This document shows, piece by piece, positions 22,558-35,452 of a stretch of DNA of 64,000 nt. The stretch comes from Gibbula magus (Eukaryota > Mollusca > Gastropoda > Trochida > Trochidae), in the NCBI GenBank assembly GCA_936450465.1, contig OW388294.1, forward strand, positions 71,830,075 to 71,894,074. Direction: 5' to 3'. Both the position numbers and the translations under genes were made by a program. The notes below the pieces were generated by a model. The model made no database searches and was not told the DNA's origin. It saw only the letters and a program-made list of their open reading frames with translations. Numbering within the stretch: position 1 is the first letter of the stretch; each line of letters opens with the position of its first letter.

Positions 22558-25266
22558 GACAACTAATGTCTGGCTTATGGTGTATGTTTCAGACAGTAAG
22601 TGTTAGATCACTTACCTGCGCTGTCGCCCAATACACACCTGTCACAAAGATTAACGATGTATACAGAACAGAGTTTGATCACTTGCTGACTTTGATATAG
22701 ACGTGTCTGAAAATTTAACTTACATAAATTGTTGAACATATTTTGAGTTTAGTAATATGTTGACTTAAAAATAATATTTTGAGTTTATTGACTCTAAATT
22801 TGGTGAAATGTTGACTTTGGAAATATTTAATGACTTCAAAGATTAACGATGTATACACAACTGAGTTTGATCACTTGTTGACTTTTATATAGATATGACT
22901 CTAAATTTGGTGAATTGTTGGTTGGTGACTTTGTTGAACATTTAACTTACATGATTTTGAAAACATATTTTGAATTTGGTAATATGTTGACTTGGAAATG
23001 ATTGATTTTACTGATTTATTAATATTTTTAATGTATTTCTGTTGATATTAAAACAAGGAACGGGCATCGTGTGCCAAAACAATAATGGTTGAATATCAAA
23101 TTTCAATAAAATCAAAATAATAAAAATATGTCAAATCTTCAAATAAATTTTGAGTTCTAGTTCAATAATATGTCAAGATAAAAGCAAATCAATTTGAGTA
23201 TTAATTGCATTTATAACAAAATGTTTATAACATTGATGAGAGTTGTGATAGTTTATAGGTAACAATAGCATACCACATGCTGTCAATTGTGTAAGGAGAA
23301 AAACATTCTTACATGTTTTACGTGCCTTGTTGTAAATCATTTAATCAAATAGAAACAATAAGAACGGCGACAACCACTGAAGCGGGGCATATGCCCAATC
23401 ACAGCGCGACCTAATAAACAAAGTTGTGTATTAGGCTCATAAACAACTATGTCTCTCGCTCATATACACAACTGTATAAATAGCAGGCGGATACCCTCAT
23501 CAACAAAACACAATATATTCATTATATCCGGCACCTTTGCCTCATTATAAATGTATATATAATGGCCTTATATTGACTTTGATGGAAGTTCAACTTTAAT
23601 GGCATTTTGAGTCGGACTTATAGACAACTAATGTCTGGCTTAAGAAACATGTTTCCGACAGTAAGTGTTAGATCACTTACATCGCTGTCGCCCAATACAC
23701 ACCTGTGACCAAGATTAACGATGTATGCACAACTGAGTTTGATCACTTGCTGACTTTGATATAGACTTGTGTGAAAATTTAACTTACATAAAATGTTGAA
23801 CATATTTTGAGTTTAGTAATATGTTGACTTAGAAATAATATTTTGAGTTTATTGAGTTTATTACTATTCTTAATATATTTCTGTTGATATTAAATCAAGG
23901 AACATGTATCGTGTGCAAAAACAATATTGGTTCAAAATCAAATTTCAATTATAAATACAAGTGTAAGTTTCACATATATTTAAAGTTTTATTTCAATCAT
24001 ATGTTAAGATATCAGCAAATCTAAGTTTAATTTCAGTATTAATTACATTTACAACAAAACGTGTATTACATTGAAGAGAGTTAAAACGGCGACAGCCACT
24101 GAAGCGGGGCGTATATCCTGTCATAGCCCGGCGGACCTTACACCTAAGTTGTGTATTCTGCTAATTAACAGATATGTCTCTCTCTCGTAGACACGACTGT
24201 CTAAATAACAGGCGGATACCCTCATTATACCGCTCATCTTATACCATGTCCAGATTAGATGCAATTGTCAATTCATCCAGAAACGACTACATGAATAATA
24301 ATGAACACTTCGTTTCATTTCGTAGTTGTCCATTAAAACGAAATGAACAGACAAGCAACTCGCAATATAACTTAAATTCATAATAACATTGATCATCAGA
24401 CATTTGTTCAATTTTTTAAAGTACGTATTTTTGTGAATTTTGATAGTGCTCGACTTCGATTAGAACACTATCTGTTTGCAGTTGGTTGCAATTTGGCCAG
24501 ACATAGTCACGGTCAGAGTATATTCTTAATGAAGTCGGCAACGATCAAACTGCAGTCCATTTACAGCCGACTGCAGTCAGAGTGCACTCTTACTGCAGTC
24601 TAACTGGTAAAGATATACGTACGTACGTATTTTTGTGAATTTTGATAGTGCTCGACTTCGATTATCCCAACACATGTTCTCATTCAAACAACACATACAA
24701 TAATAATAATACTAATAATAGATAACAAGTTTGCCTGCGCTGTCTCCCAATACACCTGTTACCACCGCGGTGCAAGATACTTTAATAAACGTGTACCCAG
24801 CGAAATGACCGGACTATATCTATAGTGACATAACAACCTATCCCTGTGTATTACCTATCAGAACAATCAGGCTCATTAACGAGGCGTCGATACCCGTCGG
24901 TATTACGTAATGTGCATCCGTTCATAAAATAACAAATCACCGACGTGTTAATGAAGTACAGCTTAATCGCAAAATTCAGACTAGCAAGCTTTCAAACCAT
25001 GAACTTTATGAATACCTAGAATGCCTATGGATTGACATCACTGTAGTGTTTTTAAAATTAAATAGGACAGAGATTGCAAAAGGAAGGTTCTTCTATAAAC
25101 TACCTTTAGAAGGAGATTTAACACTGGGAAGAAGGATTTAAACACATGTATGTCCATAAATGAATTGGGAAATAGTAGACAAGCTATTAAATATGCTATC
25201 TTATCAGAATACCACTCCAGAATACAGAGACATAGAGATAAGTCATGGCGATTCAACAGTACATTA

Positions 25267-25733
25267 CAGGTTTTAACCCCCGGGTTCCTTATCCTCCAAA
25301 TAAACAGTTTAAATGTAAGGGCAATTTAATGATTTAATGACTTATTAAAAATAAATAAGCATGTCAAGTATCCCCAATCAATAAAAAAAAAGTATGGCCA
25401 TAGTTACGTTTCTCACAAAATGGATCCTACATCAAGGTCAAGGTCACAAGGTGATAACCTCAGTGTGTGACATTGGAAACAACATTTTCAAATGCTGACG
25501 AATTAAAAATTACTGTCAGTGTGAAATTGGAAAAGTCAAGGGCCATAACTCTGGAAATATTAATCCGATCGGTCCCAAAAGAGCACATGCGTATCACCGA
25601 TGTATATCCAAAGCTTGTGTAAAGTTTCAGAAAATGTAGGAGTTGATTTCAGGACATAGGTTACGGACGGACGAGCGGACAGACGGGCTGCGCCACGACA
25701 TAAACCCCTTGGGTTTCACCCGGGGGGTTAAAA
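25267..25733. mobile_element. Non-autonomous element with GGTTTTAACCCCC TIRs
   Basis: GGTTTTAACCCCCGGGT at the left end and ACCCGGGGGGTTAAAACC at the right end form the TIR. The interior has AAGGTCAAGGTCACAAGGTG and GGACGGACGAGCGGACAGAC motifs, a layout seen in abundant dispersed repeats of molluscs (from general knowledge, not checked). Confidence 0.65.
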
Positions 25734-26089
25734 CCGAAACAACATTACAAGTATTGATAAATTTCAAATAGTTATTTGGTAAAATATTGCTGATATTAAG
25801 AAACAAGCAATCCAGATATGAAAGAAACACCATTATGGGAGGAATTGCCTTCAAAATCAACGTATTTCCTCCCATTACTTAGGGGGCCCTGATATTGATA
25901 TTCAGAAGTAGAAAAGTTATGTAATTGTAATCGTTGAATATAATGAAGTATGAGGAGTCATACATAATCAAATAACTTTGAATAATACACTAAAGATATT
26001 AATTCAACTTTCAAAACCATGACTGTATGTGTGTTGAGTTAAATGCAGTACAATGGTAGATTATTAAATACAATACCGGCAACACATTG

Positions 26090-26180
26090 CTGTAGATACA
26101 CTTCTTCTGTTTGTGGGAGTGCTGGCGGCTGGTGCCTTACTCTGGTGGTGTGGACTCGAATCCCACAAGGGACTCGTCCC
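26090..26180 (+). repeat. tRNA-like (SINE?) fragment
   Basis: GTGGTGTGGACTCGAATCCCACAAGGG resembles a tRNA T-arm/B-box (GGACTCGAATCCC between GTGG and CCAC), preceded by GGCGGCTGGTGCC. No clear A-box, so a SINE assignment is tentative. Confidence 0.35.
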
Positions 26181-26666
26181 GAAAAAGTAAAATGCATTAC
26201 TATTTCAGATAGTGTGATTCCAAATAAGACAATGTTGCATTTGTTCACTGTCTAAATGGAGTTATTTTCATGAAGTTCTAGTTTATTTTATCTATTGTTA
26301 ACCAAAAGCAAGGGGACCTGGATATTAGAACACTAGATTTATGTATAAGAAATAACGCGAGTGTTTATCGGCTGTAACGTAATTACTGATGTCCTAAGGT
26401 GTGTACACTGCGGCTGTTTTATTTGACTTGAACTTGCAATTCAGTAAAGCGAAATAGTTCTAAAAGTTTATTTCCCGGCTGATAATAAATGGGAATCCCT
26501 TGTTGACACCTTTCCTGGAACTAAAGAACATCCACGAAAATCCACCTTTCATTTCACATCAGCATGCATATGGTCACCTTAGACCTAAACCTTTACGTTT
26601 ATGATATTGTTTTGATAATTAGATAAGTAACCTTGAGCTCAATACCTATTATACAGTGGGATGCAT

Positions 26667-29600
26667 ATATCTTTACCAGTTAGACTGCAGTAAGAGTGCA
26701 CTCTGACTGCAGTCGGCTGTAAATGGACTGCAGTTTGATCGTTGCCGACTTCATTAAGAATATACTCTGACCGTGACTATGTCTGGCCAAATTGCAACCA
26801 ACTGCAAACAGATAGTGTTCTAATCGAAGTCGAGCACTATCAAAATTCACAAAAATACGTACTTTAAAAAATTGAACAGATGTCTGATGATCAATGTTAT
26901 TATGAATTTAAGTTATATTGCGAGTTGCTTGTCTGTTCATTTCGTTTTAATGGACAACTACGAAATGAAACGAAGTGTTCATTATGATTCATGTAGTCGT
27001 TTCTGGATGAATTGACAATTGCATGTAATCTGGACATGTTATAAGATGAGCGAAAGGTAACGTGTTAAACTTTATTGGATGAATTGCCTAAAATAAGTAT
27101 TAGAAACGTTCATTGCTGATTTTTATATGGTCTTCAAATGTATGTCTGACAAAATTAAATAAGATAATTGCGTTCAAAACTCAAACGTGTCAAAAAATCA
27201 CCAAAGGCAAAGGCGCCGGATATAATGAATATATTGTGTTGTGTTGATGAGGGTATCCGCCTGTTATTTAGACAGTCGTGTCTACGAGAGAGAGACATAT
27301 CTGTTAATTAGCAGAATACACAACTTAGGTGTAAGGTCCGCCGGGCTATGACAGGATATACGCCCCGCTTCAGTGGCTGTCGCCGTTTTAACTCTCTTCA
27401 ATGTAATACACGTTTTGTTGTAAATGTAATTACTACTCAAATTAAACTAAGATTTGCTGATATCTTAACATATGATTGAAATAAAACTCTAAATATATGT
27501 GAAAATTTCACTCGTATTTTTAATTGAAATTTGATTTTGAACCAATATTGTTTTTGCACACGATACATGTTCCTTGATTAAATATCAACAGACATATATT
27601 AAGAATAGTAATAAACTCAATAAACTCAAAATATTATTTCTAAGTCAACATATTACTAAACTCAAAATATGTTCAACATTTTATGTAAGTTAAATTTTCA
27701 CACAAGTCTATATCAAAGTCAGCAAGTGATCAAACTCAGTTGTGCATACATCGTTAATCTTGGTCACAGGTGTGTATTGGGCGACAGCGATGTTAGTGAT
27801 CTAACACTTACTGTCGGAAACATGTATCTTAAGCCAGACATTAGTTGTCTATAAGTCCGACTCAAAATGCCATTAAAGTTGAACTTCCATCATAGTCAAT
27901 ATAAGGCCATTATATATACATTTATAATGAGGCAAAGGTGCCGGATATAATGAATATATTGTGTTATGTTGATGAGGGTATCCGCCTGCTATTTATACAG
28001 TCGTGTATATGAGCGAGAGACATACATGTAGTTGTTTATCAGCCTAATACACAACTTTGTTTATTAGGTCGCGCTGTGATGGGGCATATGCCCCGCTTCA
28101 GTGGTTGTCGCCGTTCTAATTGTTTCTATTTGATTAAATGATTTACAACAAGGCACGTAAAACATGTAAGACTATTTTTCTCCTTACACAATTGACAGCA
28201 TGTGGTATGCTATTGTTACCTATCAACTAGTACAACTCTCATCAATGTAATAAACGTTTTGTTGTAAATGCAATTAATACTCAAATTGATTTGCTTTTAT
28301 CTTGACATATTATTGAACTAGAACTCAAAATTTATTTGAAGATTTGACATATTTTTATTATTTTGATTTTATTGAAATTTGATTTTCAACCATTATTGTT
28401 TTGGCACATGATGCCTGTTCCTTGTTTTAATATCAACAGAAATACATTAAAAATATTAATAAATCAGTAAAATCAATCATTTTCAAGTCAACATATTACC
28501 AAATTCAAATATGTTTTCAAAATCAACATTTCATGTAAGTTAAATGTTCAACAAAGTCACCAACCAACAATTCACCAAATTTAGAGTCATATCTATATAA
28601 AAGTCAACAAGTGATCAAACTCAGTTGTGTATACATCGTTAATCTTTGAAGTCATTAAATATTTCCAAAGTCAACATTTCACCAAATTTAGAGTCAATAA
28701 ACTAAATTAAACTAAGATTTGTTGATATTTTAACATATGATTGAAATAAAACTCTAAATATATGTGAAAATTTCACTCGTATTTTTAATTGAAATTTGAT
28801 TTTGAACCAATATTGTTTTTGCACACGATACATGTTCCTTGATTTAATATCAACAGAAATATATTAAGAATAGTAATAAACTCAATAAAACTCAAAATAT
28901 TATTTCTAAGTCAACATATAACTAAACTCAAAATATGTTCAACATTTTATGTAAGTTAAATTTTCACACACGTCTATATCAAAGTCAGCAAGTGATCAAA
29001 CTCAATTCTGTATACATCGTTAATCTTTGGGACAGGTGTGTATTGGGCGACAGCGCAGGTAAGTGATATAACACTCATGAGGGTATCCGCCTGTTATTTA
29101 GACAGTCGTGTATACGAGCGAGAGACATATCTGTTAATTATCAGAATACACAACTTAGGTGTTAGGTCGGACTTACTGTCTGAAACATACACCATAAGCC
29201 AGACATTAGTTGTCGATAATCCGAACCCTTCCGTTTTTCATCAAAAACGTTCGGATAGTGAAATGTTCGGACTACTGAGTACTGAGGACTACCATAGAAA
29301 TTAGTTTGGTTACATCTTCCTACCGTTCGGAAACTGCGAGATTCGGATTATCGGTGGCCGGATTATCGCGGGTTGACTGTATATAAGTCAGAGTCAAAAT
29401 GCCATTTAAATTGAACTTTCACCAAAGTCAATGCATATCTATTGAAAGTTAACATTTCACCGAATTTAATGATTTGTATTAAGATTAAACTTTCAAAAAA
29501 GTCAATAATTATTTCGAATATCATATTTTTTCAAAGTCAACATTTCATTCAAGTTAAACTTCATCGAAGTCATTAAATATTTTCAAAGTCAAAATTTCAC

Positions 29601-30416
29601 AAAAATTTAATAGTCCACTTTTCTTTGAAGTTAATTTTTTTTCCCAATTCAACATTTTTGCAAAAATCATGACTTTTTCAGTCAACATTTCACAAAATTT
29701 AATATATACTTTCATGTCAACATATCATTTAAGTTGAAGTTCACCAAAGTCAAAAAATATTTCAAAAGTCAACATTTCATAGAAATTATAATTTTTTAAA
29801 CTTAACATGTCATAAAAGTTAAACTTCACCAGATTCAAATAATATTTCCAACATCAACATTTCTTAAACCTAAATTCCAAACAAAATTGATATTTAAAAC
29901 AAAGTCATAATTCTCTTAGAGTCATATTCATACTCTGAACCCTGGAAATCGAACCAAATTTCCATTGAAAACTTCTAAATATTTCAATGGAACAATGTAA
30001 AAAAAAAAATATCACTACTCATATTTCATATTTTGATTTTGAAATTTCAAGCAATGATAAATGCCATGGCATTTTGCTGCAGCCAAAGAATGCCATGGCA
30101 TTGGCGAATGCCATGGCATTTTGCCACGGCATTATTGAATGCCATGGCATTTTGCCACGGCATTATTGAATGCCATGGCAGAATGCTATGGCATTGGCGA
30201 ATGCCATGGCAGAATGGTAAAATGCCATGGCATTCTGCCATGGCATTTTTTCTTAAATGTAGGTTGCATGAAAAATAATTATCAAATATTCATCTACATG
30301 CTTAAGTTGTTACAAAAATCTAATTTAATAAAAAAAAAAATTGTTCGAAAGCGATGAAATTTGAGCGGTCGACTTAGGACTCCGCGATCCAATCCTAATT
30401 TGTACCGACCGGCATT
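26667..30416 (-). repeat. Right arm of the giant foldback element
   Basis: Inverted copy of the left arm. The 61-codon reading frames at 23618-23803 (-) and 27669-27854 (+) are the same sequence in the two arms, which is why they look like repeated genes; they are not supported as coding. Confidence 0.85.
30059..30247. repeat. ATGCCATGGCAT palindromic array, right copy
   Basis: Inverted counterpart of 21505-21673, with one extra repeat unit (TTTTGCCACGGCATTATTGA occurs twice here, once in the left copy). Confidence 0.85.
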
Positions 30417-30837
30417 ATTTGTTTTCCTAAGCGTTATAACTACGCATATGATTATATCGAATAATGCAATATCTATACAAGTTCTAACTTCATTACATCA
30501 TCAACATATTTAATTATGAAAAATAACATTTTAACCAAATTTATCGATACTTCCACATTCACATCTTCGAAATACAATATACATGTATACAAAAATACAA
30601 CACTTTAAGATCCTGAACTTATCAGAATTTTCAATTATCAATAACCGCATGCTGTCTCCCTTTAGTTTCACTGTGACAATTTCCACAGATTCGATATTCA
30701 GACCTTATTATATGAGACTTGAACACAGTGCTAAATACAGGCACTGCCTCTTAACATCAAGTGCTGGCATAACTTTTGATTTAAACTATCTAGCGGCGAT
30801 TCTCGAGAAGAAATCAACAGCAATAATCACGTTCGCT

Positions 30838-31062
30838 TAGTATATTTGTGTGTTACTTGTTCTATGACAGCATATTTGTGTGTATTAACTTGTTCTATAT
30901 CAGACTGAATATATGTGTGTGTAACTTGCATAGAAGTATATTTGTGAGTAACGTGGCGTACAGAAGAATATGTGTGTGTGTAACATGTCCTATACCTGTA
31001 TATTTGTGTGTAACTTGTCCTTTAGTTATATGTTTGTGTGTAACTTGTCCTATACCATTACA
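30838..31062. repeat. Degenerate minisatellite (TTTGTGTGTAACTTGTCCTA)
   Basis: About six imperfect units of roughly 36-45 bp, each with ATATTTGTGTGTAACTTGT-like cores. It makes a run of short open frame by chance (30848-31108), not considered a gene. Confidence 0.75.
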
Positions 31063-32130
31063 GCTGCTGAACAAAAGTTTGTTTAACTATGCAAGATTTC
31101 CTATGTAAAATCATCATTTTTGGAAAGCTTCAATTTTGCACTATTTTTTAACAGAGCACATTATGGATAATATTTTTGGACAAGATGTGGAGATTGTGTC
31201 ATTTTTACACTACATATACAAGGGACAGATATGTAACATACCAGAAAAATTTTGGCGTACAACAAAAGACAAAATTAGAAAATTTAGATTTCATTGTTTC
31301 TGCAATAAAATATTATTTAAACATAATTTCGGTAAAATGTCGACAGTAATAGAAAATATTGGTCAACGTGATGATAGGAATTATATTCTTTCCCTGAATT
31401 ATTAAAAAATGACAATTTTATAAAACAATATAAATTTTTGAGGTTTTTTTTTTAACCCGCTGTTATATAAATCCTTGCCATATTTGCTCCTGTAGAAATA
31501 TTAGTATTATTTTTAAGTATATGATACAGAAATGATTTAACAACGTCTAAGCAAAGATTCATAACTTTTGCGGGCACATTTAAGGAATATATCAAACTTA
31601 AATGAACACAGAATGACATGATATTTGCACTGAGTTCGGGAAACAGATAAACAAACTTTGTTCAGCAGCTATATATCTGTGTGTAACATGGTGTATACAG
31701 TATTGTCACTGCCTAATAACAATTGGGTTATATGTTATTTACATATGTACAGCTGGTACAGTAATAACGTTCACTTATATAATTTGATTGTATGTTAAGT
31801 GGAAACGACTTTGTTGCAAACTAGTTTTATTTTTCATTAGTCTGAGAATTAGGTTCATTGTTTCTATGCACGTTCATGGTTATTAAGTACACATGTACAG
31901 TACCCTATCCAAAGGAGCAATGCCGTAACTTCTTTGTATCAACTTTTATATAATTGTGTGCTGCAGTGTCTTTGGGGAGGTATACATGTAATTCATTTTG
32001 CAAAAATATTTCGAGTATGACTATTTCTGACAGATTTCAAAGATAGAAACATCACTTTTTAAAAAGCTCAATTTTGAATTGCCTTTGCTCGGTAACCATT
32101 TTCAACAAAGTGATGTTTTTTTACTATCCC
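31063..32130. other. No recognised gene
   Basis: Contains an 89-codon ORF at 31136-31405 (+) with several Cys and Phe and no recognised motif; no splice or promoter context supports it. Confidence 0.4.
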
Positions 32131-32496
32131 TTAAAGGGGCTGTAGCACGTTTTTTACCAATTTTATTTTTTCAAATTTCTCATTTATAATGATAGTTTAT
32201 GTCATTTATATTTACTTCAGAGGGCAAAACATCTTATTGCACAAACCAATTAGCCGTAGTGGTAATAACGATGTTGCGTATAAAGCAAAACTTGCATAGC
32301 GGCTATTTTATTGTGAACACATTTTATTATGTTGAATAACAAAAATGAGTCCCATGGCTTTATTACCGAACCATGTACACTCATTTTTAACTTGATTTTC
32401 CGAAGAGAGAAGGGTTTTTTACTATTGGTGACATTATTTTTCAAATACATTTTATCGACTTATTTTAGCGAAAAAAACGTGCTACTGCCCCTTTAA
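32131..32496. mobile_element. TTAA-flanked MITE, 366 bp
   Basis: TTAA at both ends followed by AGGGGC(T/A)GTAGCACGTTTTTT in inverted orientation (32135 onward, and ending at 32492). No ORF of note. A different family from the TTAA element at 1391-1623. Confidence 0.85.
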
Positions 32497-32763
32497 ACAG
32501 CAATCTTAAAACTTTCAAATAAGCTAAAGCAAGGGGTTTTATGTGTTGCCAATCTGAAGAAACAGAATTTTGAAGATGCATACTCTTTAAAAAACGCGAA
32601 AGTTCACCAAAAGTTTAGTTTTTTCGAAAAAGTAAAAGATTAGTCCTAATCGGTGGGGAATGTTGTTGCCCATGGCCACATTTTTTGTGAAGGTTTTGTT
32701 AAAATAGTAATAAAAGGTGTTCATGATATTAGTGCTTTGCAAAGTTAAACATATAAAAATATA

Positions 32764-32820
<57 letters not shown>
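32764..32820. repeat. (TA)n microsatellite at the 3' boundary of the Penelope-like element
   Basis: Runs directly into the first base of the retroelement copy. A shorter (AT)n at 38430-38448 bounds the other side, suggesting insertion into a TA-rich tract. Confidence 0.9.
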
Positions 32821-32821
<1 letters not shown>

Positions 32822-32875
32822 TAAATTTAAATAATACACTGAAGACGTATATCAACTTTCATAATCAATACTTTA

Positions 32876-32927
32876 TATTCCGATATGCATATTTCGGCTT
32901 CTTGTTTCGAAGCTTCATCAGGGAATA
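32876..32927 (-). ncRNA. Type I hammerhead ribozyme, PLE copy A
   Basis: Minus strand: TATTCC (stem I), CTGATGA, stem II GCTTC/GAAGC around GAAACAA (with an A-C mismatch at the base pair next to the core), GAAA, stem III ATA/TAT around TGCA, C17, then GGAATA pairing with TATTCC (6 bp). Predicted cleavage after C17. Short stem III hammerheads in PLE pseudo-LTRs are established. Confidence 0.9.
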
Positions 32928-33091
32928 ATTGTTTGAAGCATAGCAGTAGTCTTATAGTCTCTGTAAAAATGTCTGTCTTGGCAACACAGGTTGCTAATAA
33001 CGTCAAAACAATCAACAAGCGTCTTTGAGAGTTATCCCCACTATAATCTGATTGGTCTTAATTGGCCGTGATAGGATAAGGGATTGTGGTG

Positions 33092-33619
33092 TTAACTGCT
33101 GTTTAATGAAGGGGAAAATTTTGAAATGAAATACTGTTCTTTTGTTACTAATTGTGTGGTAATGTTACCTCCATTATTGTATATTTCGTAAAAAGGAAAT
33201 ATTTTGAATGTACCTTTACTACACTGAGATATATGTTTGCTAACTTTTAAGTGTCTTAAATTTTCATCTCTTATTTGCTGTTTGTGCACTGTAACTCTTT
33301 TTTGAAGGTTATTAGTTTGTCCAATGTATGTGAGATCACAATTTTCACAAGAAATGACATAAATCACGTTTTTCGATTTGCATGACATATTACTCTTAAC
33401 ATGGAAGTCTTTGCCATTTTCAAAAGTAACTGATGAACCCTCCTTGAGAAAGGGACACGTTCCACATCTTTTATCAAAACATTTTTTGACACTTGGAAAA
33501 TTGTGGTTATTTGTAAATTTGGCACATGTCAGTATCTTTTTCAGGTTTTTGGGTTGACGCTTACTTTTTATTATTTTAGTTTTCTTTAGCATTTGTGCGA
33601 GACGGTCATCTTGTCTCAT
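33092..33619 (-). pseudogene. PLE ORF2: GIY-YIG endonuclease part
   Basis: In frame with the RT part and separated from it only by the TAA at 33653-33655. Motifs: CFDKRCGTCPF zinc-binding motif, VIYVISCENCDLTYIGQT (the GIY-YIG core), NLQKRVTVHKQQI with the catalytic Arg, and TKEQYFISKFSPSLN with the conserved Glu. 175 codons from the first ATG. In PLEs this domain nicks the target DNA for reverse transcription. Whether it is still translated alone is unknown. Confidence 0.9.
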
Positions 33620-33652
33620 AATGTCTAAATTGCTCTGTAATTTCGGGAAGAC

Positions 33653-35452
33653 TTACATGTTGTTTGGGTTATATGTCGTTACAAAGGCTAGGACATGTTT
33701 ATCTTGTTGTTTATCCTTTGGTGTTCTAAGTGAGATAATGTCTAGGTTTAGGGCCTTTTTTATGCCTTGGTGTATAAGTTGTTTTGGATAACCCCTTTCA
33801 ATTAATGAAGCTTCTAATTCTTTGAGTCGTAGTCTTCTTAGATCTTCATTCGTAATTATAGTACAAATTCGTCGTGCTAATGAGTATGGGAGGTTTACCT
33901 TAGTGTGACGTTCATGGGAACTCTTAAAGTGAAGATATTGTTTTGTATCCGTAGGTTTATGGTAGATGTCAGTGATAATACTTGTCCCTTCTTTTTTTAT
34001 CAATATGTCTAGAAATGGGAGTTCCTGGTCGTTTGTGTCCATTGTAAATTTAATTTTGGGATGTAGGCTTTGTAGGGATTTTACAATTTCTTTTATGTCT
34101 ACATTTTTGTTTTCCCAAAATATAAAGCAATCATCTAGATATCGTTTCCATTGGGCACGGAAATTATCTGCAAATGTTTTACCATAACTGGTTTCAAAAT
34201 CTAAGTAGAGTCTTTCTTCTAAGAAGCCCAGCACCAAGTTTGCATAAACTGGAGCAAATTTTGTTCCCATGGCTGTCCCCAGTATCTGAATGAATGATGT
34301 GTCATTAAAGTTGAATGTATTGTTTTCAAGGATAAACTGGACAGAATCTATTATGAAATTTTTCTTAAATCTTTGGTCAATGTCATTTGGATACTTTGAT
34401 AGCCAAAAGTCCAAGGCTTCTTTTCCTAAATCATTTGGAATGTTGCTATAAAGTGATGTAACATCAAAACTCACTAGCAGTGTGTTCTCATTAACTGAAA
34501 CTGGGATGTGGTTTAGGAAATCCAAGTCATCCCGGACATAACTCTTTATGTTTTTCAGAAATGGTTGTAGAAGTTTGTCTATGATGAAACTGAGTCTGTG
34601 AGTTGGACTAGCTGGACCTGCAATTATGGGACGAAATTTAAGGTCGTTAGGTTCAAATACTGTAATGTATTCAGAGTTTTGGGCAGTTACAGCTTGTTTG
34701 ATAATTTCTGACTTGTGAATTTTTGGTAAACCGTAAAAGTTACTGGTTTTATAATCAAAATTTAGAATATAGTCCATTTCATCTTTTGTGAGATCCGTAC
34801 TGTAGTTTTTAATGAGTTTTCCCAAATTTGACATTATTTTGTTGTCAATGTTTTTGTCTAGAGTTTTGTATGTAACTGTATCACTTAGCATTTCTAAAAT
34901 GTTGGATTCATAAAAAGTTCTATTCATAATTACAACTGCCCCACCTTTGTCAGCTTCTTTGATAACTATATTGTCATTATTTTTTAGTTCTTGAATACTC
35001 GTTAATTCATCTCTACTTATATTATTTTTGAGAGTTTTGCTATTTTCATAAATAGGCTGGTTTGTGAGGATATCGAGAAATGTTTCTAAATTTTTATTGG
35101 AACTTTTGGGAGGAATATTTTTAGTTTTGTTACGGGCTAAGGATTCTTGTTTTCTATCATCTTCAATAGTTTCACTTTCATTGAAAAAGAATTCTGCAAA
35201 CCTCATTTTCTTACTAAATTCTTTAATGTCTGTTTCTAATTCTTGGGGATTAGCTTTAGGTGTTGGGGTAAATTTAAGACCTAGCTTTAGAATTTTTATC
35301 TGGCTAGGGGATAACTCAAGTGACGAAAGGTTGATTACCTTGGGAGTTGTTTTCTGTAGGTTTGATCCTGGGTCTGCGACCTTGTAATCCGTGGGCTCAT
35401 CTCTAAAAAATGGGGTTTCCCATGTTTTGTGTTTGTCCCGACATATGTTGTT
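33653..35452 (-). pseudogene. PLE ORF2: reverse transcriptase part
   Basis: Open frame of 600 codons; the first ATG is at 35206 (517 aa after it). Conserved PLE sequence begins well before that ATG (INLSSLELSPSQIKILKLGL, KFTPTP, then MRFAEFF), so the ATG is probably not the natural start. RT motifs: ADKGGAVVIM, SNFYGLPKIHK, LKFRPIIAGPASPTHRLS, motif A VSFDVTSLYSNIP, motif B GTAMGTKFAPVYANL, motif C YLDD (about residue 355 from the ATG), then ELPFLDILI and YHKPTDTKQYLHF. A TAA at 33653-33655 cuts it from the endonuclease; the direct copy at 37505-37530 has GAA at that codon, so this is a single nonsense change. RT residues appear intact. Confidence 0.9.

Larger units (their letters stand above)
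21335..24617 (+). repeat. Left arm of the giant foldback element
   Basis: Pairs with 26667-30416 in inverted orientation. The arms differ in length by about 470 bp, mainly from insertions in the right arm (for example about 180 bp at 27053-27245) and internal duplications. The block with GACAACTAATGTCTGGCTTA occurs twice inside the arm (near 22557 and 23620). Confidence 0.85.
24618..26666. other. Loop region of the foldback element
   Basis: Holds a small TIR element (25267-25733) and a tRNA-like segment (26090-26180). A second copy of ACGTATTTTTGTGAATTTTG with following bases (24627-24664) repeats 24422-24464. No recognisable gene; ORFs are under 85 codons. Confidence 0.5.
21335..30416. mobile_element. 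Giant foldback element, 9.1 kb, with 3.3-3.8 kb inverted arms
   Basis: The outermost sequence AATGCCGGTCGGTACAAATT at 21335 is repeated inverted, ending at 30416. The flanks read ATTT on both sides (21331-21334 and 30417-30420), a candidate 4-bp target duplication. The arms match through the ATGCCATGGCAT arrays, long runs of TTGACTTTG/GTGAAATGTTGAC repeats, a pogo-like MITE end, and a segment with ACTGCAGTCGGCTGTAAATG. The loop is about 2 kb (24618-26666). No transposase-like ORF was found, so it is presumably mobilised in trans, or dead. Confidence 0.85.

Noticed and set aside
22386..22700. 104-codon ORF across the pogo-like MITE
   Set aside because: It runs over the MITE end and duplicated foldback sequence; not conserved as protein between the arms.
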